Assembly: GCA_024710445.1 (NCBI GenBank)
Contig: JANJUT010000238.1
Location: 1 to 8,016 of the forward strand
Direction of reading: 5' to 3'
Source: Thiobacillus sp.
GTDB taxonomy: Bacteria; Pseudomonadota; Gammaproteobacteria; Burkholderiales; Thiobacillaceae
DNA: 8,016 nt
Shown here piece after piece: positions 5,479 through 8,016 of the stretch. Below the pieces are notes generated by a model, which ran no database searches, was not told where the DNA came from, and saw only the letters and a program-made list of their open reading frames with translations. Within the stretch, counting starts at the first letter, position 1, and each line of letters starts with the position of its first letter. Position numbers and translations under genes: made by a program.

Positions 5479-6723
5479 TCAGCGATGTGCACGCTGGCGG
5501 TCAAAGAACCGGCCCATGCGTTCAATCGCCTTGCTCAACTCTTCTTCATGCGGCAGGAACACGACGCGGATATGGTCAGGCGTCGGCCAGTTGAAGCCGC
5601 TCCCCTGCACCACCAGCACCCGCTCTTCCTCCAGCAGTTTGAGGATGAACTTCTGGTCATCCTCGATCGGATACATCCCGGGGTCCATCCGCGGGAACAG
5701 ATACATCGCCGCCTTGGGTTTCACACAGCTGATACCGGGAATCGAGGTCAGCAGGTCATGCGCCAGATCGCGCTGGCGGGCCAGTCGCCCGCCCGGCGCC
5801 ACCAGATCGGTGATGCTTTGGTAGCCTCCCAAGGCAGTCTGGATCCCATACTGCCCCGGCACATTGGAACACAGCCGCATCGACGCCAGCATGTTGAGGC
5901 CTTCCAGATAATCCGAGGCGTGACGCTTGTCGCCCGACACGATCAGCCAGCCCGAGCGATAGCCGCAGGCACGGTAATTCTTCGACAGGCCGTTGAAGGT
6001 CACGATCAGCACGTCATCGGCCAGCGAAGCAACTGACGTGTGCGTCGCGCCGTCAAACAGCACCTTGTCGTAGATTTCGTCGGCATACACGATCAGCTGG
6101 TTCTGCCGCGCGATTTCCAGAATGCCCAGCAGCAGATCGTCCGGATACAGGGCACCGGTGGGGTTGTTCGGGTTGATGATGACAATCGCCCGCGTGTGCA
6201 TCGTGATCTTGGAGCGGATATCGTCCAGATCCGGCAACCAGCCGGCACCTTCGTCGCAGATGTAGTGACACGGCTTGCCGCCCGCCAGGCTCACCGCCGC
6301 CGTCCACAATGGATAATCGGGTGCCGGCACCAGCACCTCGTCGCCACTGTCCAGCAAGGCCTGCATCGCCATCACGATCAGCTCGGACACGCCGTTGCCG
6401 ATGATGATGTCGTCGATCTGCACCCCGGCAATGCCCTTGCGCTGCGTTTCGTGCATGATCGCCTTGCGTGCCGAGAACAGCCCTTTTGAATCGCTGTAGC
6501 CCGATGCGTTGGGCAGGTTCAGGATCACGTCCTGCACGATTTCCTCGGGCGCCTCAAAGCCAAACGGGGCCGGGTTGCCGATGTTCAGCTTGATGATGCG
6601 CTGACCATCTTCTTCCATCTGGCGCGCACGCGCCATCACCGGCCCGCGAATGTCATAGCAGACATTATCGAGCTTGGACGATTTATTGATCGTGCGTAAA
6701 CGTGGATTGTTCTCTGCCGTCAC
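5479..6723 (-). CDS. alaA: Alanine/glutamate-pyruvate aminotransferase AlaA
   Basis: This 414-residue class I/II PLP aminotransferase is expected to make alanine from pyruvate and glutamate in the cytoplasm. It closely follows E. coli AlaA (YfbQ) as I recall it: KSSKLDNVCYDIRGPV near the N-terminus, LNIGNPAPFGF, GNGVSELIV, PAPDYPLWTAAVSL and INPNNPTG (about 183-190). The PLP ring contact is Asp215 in YADEIYDK, and Lys248 in FNGLSKNYR forms the Schiff base. The carboxylate-binding Arg is in DHIRVVF near the C-terminus. The start is GTG at 6723, because AGGAAG lies 6 nt upstream and the protein then begins just ahead of the conserved region. A longer in-frame ATG at 6813 lies inside the -35 box and encodes a non-family extension. 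Upstream sits a clear promoter; downstream is a terminator, then hom. Confidence 0.95.
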   Translation of the reverse strand: MTAENNPRLRTINKSSKLDNVCYDIRGPVMARARQMEEDGQRIIKLNIGNPAPFGFEAPEEIVQDVILNLPNASGYSDSKGLFSARKAIMHETQRKGIAGVQIDDIIIGNGVSELIVMAMQALLDSGDEVLVPAPDYPLWTAAVSLAGGKPCHYICDEGAGWLPDLDDIRSKITMHTRAIVIINPNNPTGALYPDDLLLGILEIARQNQLIVYADEIYDKVLFDGATHTSVASLADDVLIVTFNGLSKNYRACGYRSGWLIVSGDKRHASDYLEGLNMLASMRLCSNVPGQYGIQTALGGYQSITDLVAPGGRLARQRDLAHDLLTSIPGISCVKPKAAMYLFPRMDPGMYPIEDDQKFILKLLEEERVLVVQGSGFNWPTPDHIRVVFLPHEEELSKAIERMGRFFDRQRAHR

Positions 6724-6729
6724 GGCGTT

Positions 6730-6735
6730 CTTCCT
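6730..6735 (-). promoter_or_regulatory. Ribosome binding site that fixes the alaA GTG start
   Basis: AGGAAG on the minus strand ends 6 nt before the GTG at 6723. It is the only good Shine-Dalgarno in the alaA leader and decides in favour of GTG over the longer in-frame ATG at 6813. Confidence 0.8.
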
Positions 6736-6784
6736 GGTCAACCTGCACAAAACCAAAGCAAAACAAAGCCTTGGAAAACGGCCG

Positions 6785-6813
6785 ATTTTACCGGAGGCGC
6801 GGGGCCCGGGCAA
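6785..6813 (-). promoter_or_regulatory. Sigma-70-type promoter of alaA
   Basis: On the minus strand a -35 box TTGCCC (6813-6808, 4 of 6 consensus bases) and a -10 box TAAAAT (6790-6785, 5 of 6) are separated by exactly 17 bp. Transcription would start near 6778, giving a leader of about 55 nt before the GTG start. The A/T quasi-palindrome at 6775-6789 overlaps the -10 box and start point. Confidence 0.7.
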
Positions 6814-6868
6814 ACGAAACCGGGCGGCCTGCGCCCATTCTGGCGCTCACGACCCCGACGGAATCTGC

Positions 6869-6874
6869 TAAGGT
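6869..6874 (+). promoter_or_regulatory. Possible extended -10 box just before the Mth938-like gene
   Basis: TGCTAAGGT (6866-6874) resembles an extended -10 element (TG-N-TAxxxT), matching only 3 of 6 bases in the hexamer plus the TG. If real, transcription would begin at or next to the ATG at 6881, giving a leaderless or nearly leaderless mRNA. The same bases also provide the AGG that could serve as ribosome site, so the two readings compete. The -35 region is poor. Confidence 0.25.
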
Positions 6875-6880
6875 TTGCCC

Positions 6881-7288
6881 ATGAAACTGCATCTCAACAC
6901 CGGCGCCAACCAGCGCCTGTTCACCGGCTACGGCGACGACCACGTCCTCATCAATGGCCAGCGCCACGAATCCAGCCTGCTGCTGTCACCACAAGGCGTC
7001 GAGGTCGCCCCCTGGGCCGGGCTGGAGTTTGACGCACTCAGCGCCGCCCATTTCGAATGGATGGCGCTGCGGGAACTGGATATTTTGCTGCTGGGTACGG
7101 GGAATCGACTGCGGTTTCCGCATCCTTCGCTGACGCGGGCCTTGGTGGACGCCCAGATCGGGCTGGAGGTGATGGATGTGGGGGCGTTGTGTCGCACCTA
7201 TAACATCCTGGTTGCCGAGGGACGGAGTGTGGGGGCGGCGGTGTTGATTGAACCAGCCCCATGCAGTGAAAGCAATCAGGGCCTGTAG
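6881..7288 (+). CDS. Mth938-like (DUF498/NDUFAF3-type) domain protein
   Basis: The product has 135 residues and no signal peptide or membrane segment. It shows the pattern of the Mth938-like/DUF498 family: SSLLLSPQGVEVAPW near residues 25-40, DILLLGTGNRLRFPHPSL around 64-81, and a C-terminal IGLEVMDVGALCRTYNILVAEGRSVGAAVLI. The mitochondrial relative NDUFAF3 helps assemble respiratory complex I; the bacterial role is not established, and I do not infer one. The ATG at 6881 is preceded by AGG at 7 nt; an in-frame TTG two codons earlier is less likely. It is divergent from alaA across a 157-bp shared upstream region. The last residues (PAPCSESNQGL) extend past the family's usual end because the frame reads into the 3' end of the convergent cytochrome gene, with a 13-bp overlap. 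Confidence 0.88.
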   Translation: MKLHLNTGANQRLFTGYGDDHVLINGQRHESSLLLSPQGVEVAPWAGLEFDALSAAHFEWMALRELDILLLGTGNRLRFPHPSLTRALVDAQIGLEVMDVGALCRTYNILVAEGRSVGAAVLIEPAPCSESNQGL

Positions 7289-7737
7289 CTGGCGTCATCA
7301 AGCTGGGACTTGTTGCCGAGTTCCTCGATCCGCTTTTTTTCTTCCTTGCGAATCTCGGCCAGTAGCGCCGCATCCGGGTCCTGCCACGTGGCCCCTGAGC
7401 TACGCGCCATCCAGGCAACAGCACGGGCAAACTCTTCCAGCGTGAGGTCCGGCTGCCCGCCACGAGGCGGCATCCCGCGCAAACCCACCCAGCCATGCGC
7501 CGTTACCACCGACTGACCTTCGGCAATCAGTTCACGCCAACGCTCCCCATCTCCAGATTTTGGCGCATTGGCCACACCGGTGGAATGACAGGCAATGCAC
7601 ACGTTCTGATAGACCTGCTCACCGCTTTTCAGACCAGACGTGGCTGTCTGATCAAATGTGCCCACCACGGGGGGCTGGCTACAGGCACCAAGCGCCAAAC
7701 TCAGTGCAGTCAAAACGACGAAAGAACGGTAACTCAT
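7276..7737 (-). CDS. c-type cytochrome lipoprotein (cytochrome c5-like)
   Basis: This 153-residue protein is predicted to be a membrane-anchored periplasmic electron carrier. Residues 1-18 are a lipoprotein signal peptide with lipobox LGAC and lipidated Cys19. A single haem site CIACH is at 47-51, and Met89 in RGMPPRGG is the probable sixth ligand. The layout CxxCHxxGxxxAPKxGD, then MPPxGG, then LTLEEFARAVAWM resembles cytochrome c5. After the domain comes an unusual charged helical tail, about 120-145, with AEIRKEEKKRIEEL. The start at 7737 is chosen over an ATG at 7794 because AGGAG lies 10 nt upstream and the signal peptide begins there. It follows the nucleotidase gene after 46 bp and may be cotranscribed. 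Its redox partner is unknown. Confidence 0.92.
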   Translation of the reverse strand: MSYRSFVVLTALSLALGACSQPPVVGTFDQTATSGLKSGEQVYQNVCIACHSTGVANAPKSGDGERWRELIAEGQSVVTAHGWVGLRGMPPRGGQPDLTLEEFARAVAWMARSSGATWQDPDAALLAEIRKEEKKRIEELGNKSQLDDASYRP

Positions 7738-7756
7738 GTAATGCTCGCTCCTGATC

Positions 7757-7772
7757 ATGTAATTATTTACAT
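7757..7772. promoter_or_regulatory. Palindrome ATGTAA-N4-TTACAT upstream of the cytochrome gene
   Basis: A perfect 6-bp inverted repeat with a 4-bp spacer lies just ahead of the ribosome site of the cytochrome lipoprotein gene, in the 46-bp gap after the nucleotidase gene. It looks like an operator half-site pair, but it does not match the FNR box (TTGAT-N4-ATCAA) or another site I can name. It could also form a weak hairpin in the mRNA. Confidence 0.35.
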
Positions 7773-7783
7773 CATCCTTTGAA

Positions 7784-8016
7784 TCAGCCTGCATTTGGCA
7801 TCACCTGTTCAAAACTGGTGATCGCCGCAAACCCCTCGCAGTCCTTATGCGGCTGCTTCGAATCCGGATTGCACACCGCCAGCAATTGCGCGATCCCATA
7901 CGCCTGCGCGCTTTTCAGTACCGGCAAACTGTCATCGACAAACAGTGTCCGTTGCCTGTCGAACGGCTCGATCCCCTGCAGACCCTGCCAGAAGTCCGGA
8001 TGTTCCTTGGGCAGCC
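7784..8016 (-). CDS. yrfG: HAD-family GMP/IMP nucleotidase YrfG-like, C-terminal part
   Basis: Only the last 76 residues and the TGA stop are visible; the N-terminus, with the nucleophilic Asp motif, lies beyond the right edge. The fragment has LPKEHPDFW, then the HAD motif IV acidic pair in RTLFVDDSLPVLKSAQAYGI, which binds the catalytic magnesium, and LLAVCNPDSKQP, as in E. coli YrfG (recalled as RTLFIDDSEAIL...VTNPDSG). YrfG dephosphorylates GMP and IMP in the cytoplasm and serves purine salvage balance. The gene reads toward the cytochrome lipoprotein gene, 46 bp away. The family is clear from motif IV and the tail; the exact substrate is inferred from that resemblance. Confidence 0.85.
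   Translation of the reverse strand, partial: LPKEHPDFWQGLQGIEPFDRQRTLFVDDSLPVLKSAQAYGIAQLLAVCNPDSKQPHKDCEGFAAITSFEQVMPNAG

Noticed and set aside
4548..5594. Plus-strand open frame (348 codons) opposite hom
   Set aside because: It is the antisense shadow of hom, and runs on through the terminator and repeat region into alaA with no domain or ribosome site.
6724..6813. Longer alaA with an ATG start at 6813
   Set aside because: The ATG overlaps the -35 box of a good promoter, has no ribosome site, and adds about 30 residues foreign to the family. The GTG at 6723 has a strong Shine-Dalgarno.
7738..7794. Longer cytochrome gene with an ATG start at 7794
   Set aside because: It would overlap the end of the nucleotidase gene and put 19 charged residues in front of a clean lipoprotein signal peptide; the ATG at 7737 has AGGAG upstream.

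Overview
The window looks like the chromosome of a GC-rich betaproteobacterium, perhaps of the Nitrosomonadales/Rhodocyclales type. This is inferred from the gene order (a DUF498/Mth938 gene divergent from alaA, then hom and thrC), the codon use, and a secreted protein that resembles exosortase (PEP-CTERM) substrates. No database was consulted. Seven of the nine genes are ordinary core-metabolism or repair genes that can be recognised from motifs. All are on the minus strand except one.

Layout from the left edge: (1) 1-506, minus: N-terminal part of an exported Ser/Thr/Gly/Ala-rich protein that runs off the edge. (2) 507-772: an AT-rich intergenic stretch with a weak sigma-54-like promoter candidate and an inverted repeat. 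(3) 773-5336, minus: five closely packed genes, read in the order hom, thrC, a UDG-family DNA repair gene, a YibF-like glutathione S-transferase gene, and msrA. (4) 5337-5478: a 142-bp spacer with a rho-independent terminator nested between two REP-like inverted arms. (5) 5479-6723, minus: alaA with a GTG start, a convincing -35/-10 promoter and a structured leader. (6) 6881-7288, plus: the Mth938-like gene, whose 3' end overlaps the convergent cytochrome gene by 13 bp. (7) 7276-7737, minus: a lipoprotein c-type cytochrome. (8) 7784-8016, minus: the C-terminal end of a YrfG-like HAD nucleotidase, cut by the right edge.

Functionally, AlaA makes alanine from pyruvate and glutamate. Hom and ThrC carry aspartate-derived carbon through homoserine to threonine, and homoserine also feeds methionine. 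The three genes that follow thrC almost without gaps are all damage-control enzymes: uracil removal from DNA, glutathione chemistry, and methionine-sulfoxide reduction. Homoserine kinase, aspartokinase and aspartate-semialdehyde dehydrogenase are not in the window.

I do not see a new multi-gene system. The points most worth a second look are the terminator inside an inverted-repeat element between alaA and hom (with a competing fold), the coupling of repair genes to threonine synthesis, the truncated exported protein with its possible sigma-54 promoter, and the cytochrome lipoprotein with its charged tail.
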